6,438 nt of DNA, from positions 1 through 6,438 of the forward strand of contig JAURXE010000494.1 in NCBI GenBank assembly GCA_030654635.1. The letters run 5' to 3'. The notes under the pieces are model-generated. The model had not been told where the DNA came from. It ran no database searches and saw nothing but the letters and a program-made list of their open reading frames with translations. Positions 5,609 to 6,438 of the stretch are shown here, piece by piece. The translations under genes were made by a program, and so were the position numbers. Every line of letters starts with the position of its first letter. Within the stretch, counting starts at the first letter, position 1. The DNA is from Pseudomonas sp. Lineage in GTDB: Bacteria; Pseudomonadota; Gammaproteobacteria; Pseudomonadales; Pseudomonadaceae.

Positions 5609-6438
5609 TTATTCCTCGCCGCGTTCGCGGGCGATGGCGCGATAACCGATGTCGTCGCGGTAGAAACAGCCGTTCCAGCTGATCTGCTTAGCGAGCGCAT
5701 AAGCCTGTTGCTGGGCGGCCAAAACGCTGTCGCCCATGCCGGTGGCGCAGAGCACGCGGCCACCGCTGGTGACTATCTGCCCGTCCTGCAGCGCGGTGCC
5801 GGCGTGGAAGACTTTACCCGGCAAGGCTGCGGCGTTTTCCAGACCGTTAATCACATCGCCCTTGGCATAGTCGGCCGGATAACCGGCAGCGGCCAGCACC
5901 ACGCCCAGACTTGGCCGTGGGTCCCACTGGGCTTCGACCTTGTCCAGGGCTTGGGCTTCGGCGGCTTCGATCAGCAGCACCAGAGAAGACTGCAGACGCA
6001 GCATCACTGGCTGGGTTTCCGGATCGCCGAAGCGGCAGTTGAACTCGATGACTTTCGGGTTGCCGGCTTTGTCGATCATCAGTCCTGCATACAGAAAGCC
6101 GGTGTAGACATTGCCTTCCGCAGCCATGCCTTTGACGGTTGGCCAGATCACTTCGTCCATCACCCGCTGATGCACGGCGGCGGTGACCACCGGGGCTGGC
6201 GAATAGGCGCCCATGCCGCCGGTGTTCGGGCCGCTGTCACCGTTGCCGACGCGCTTGTGGTCCTGGCTGGTGGCCATCGGCAAGACGTTCTTGCCGTCGA
6301 CCATGACGATAAAGCTGGCTTCTTCGCCGTCGAGGAACTCTTCGATCACAACGCGCGAGCCGGCTTCACCGAAGGCATTGCCGGCGAGCATGTCGCGTAC
6401 CGCGTCTTCGGCCTCAACCAGGGTCATGGCGACGATCA
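5609..6438 (-). CDS. purD: Phosphoribosylamine-glycine ligase (GAR synthetase) PurD, C-terminal two thirds
   Basis: PurD joins phosphoribosylamine and glycine using ATP, the second step of purine synthesis in the cytoplasm. The window holds the last 275 residues (beginning IVAMTLVEAEDAVRDM) and the TAA stop (5609-5611). The enzyme is usually about 428-430 residues, so roughly 150 N-terminal residues are outside. The ATP-grasp domain is clear: SRVVIEEFLDGEEASFIVMV, then SQDHKRVGNGDSGPNTGGMG, then the family signature FNCRFGDPETQ. The C-terminal barrel-like domain follows, with LGVVLAAAGYP and the end YRAIARERGEE. The ATG at 6425-6427 is internal (the conserved VAMTL), not the start. Nothing is broken in the visible part. 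The usual partner purH is expected further upstream, beyond the window. Confidence 0.96.
   Translation of the reverse strand, partial: IVAMTLVEAEDAVRDMLAGNAFGEAGSRVVIEEFLDGEEASFIVMVDGKNVLPMATSQDHKRVGNGDSGPNTGGMGAYSPAPVVTAAVHQRVMDEVIWPTVKGMAAEGNVYTGFLYAGLMIDKAGNPKVIEFNCRFGDPETQPVMLRLQSSLVLLIEAAEAQALDKVEAQWDPRPSLGVVLAAAGYPADYAKGDVINGLENAAALPGKVFHAGTALQDGQIVTSGGRVLCATGMGDSVLAAQQQAYALAKQISWNGCFYRDDIGYRAIARERGEE

Overview
The window reads as a chromosomal segment from a Pseudomonas-group gammaproteobacterium. Every gene lies on the minus strand, the DNA is GC-rich, and the gene order purD - retS - marC-type gene - urtA - urtB matches, as far as I recall, the P. aeruginosa PA4855 (purD) / PA4856 (retS) / PA4857 / PA4858 (urea transporter binding protein) neighbourhood. 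The proteins resemble Pseudomonas proteins more than enterobacterial ones. The assignment rests on protein recognition alone, because no search was run.

Layout in transcription order (right to left). (1) 6438-5609: the last 275 codons of purD (purine synthesis), cut by the window edge. (2) A 72-102 bp gap with a hairpin and a TATAAT box. (3) retS, a 931-941 residue hybrid sensor kinase (periplasmic sensor, seven membrane helices, kinase core, two receiver domains). (4) A 106-bp gap containing a second, truncated copy of the first 11 codons of the next gene, forming a 20-codon ORF. (5) A MarC-family membrane protein gene, 2604-2008. (6) A 244-bp control region for the urea transporter, with a near-consensus sigma-54 promoter and a good NtrC-like site. 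(7) urtA, the urea-binding protein gene, interrupted by an in-frame TAA at codon 288. (8) A 130-bp gap filled mostly by an 85-bp inverted pair of REP sequences (REPIN). (9) The first 121 codons of urtB, cut by the window edge.

How it fits together: purD and retS are neighbours without an evident functional link. retS and the marC-type gene may be cotranscribed. The urt genes look like a separate nitrogen-scavenging operon switched on by NtrC and sigma-54 when nitrogen is short. The REPIN after urtA is placed where it could keep urtA mRNA more abundant than the permease mRNA. I see no mobile element, CRISPR array, RNA gene or wholly new system. The items most worth checking are the urtA nonsense codon, the marC 5' duplication, the sigma-54/NtrC region and the intercistronic REPIN.
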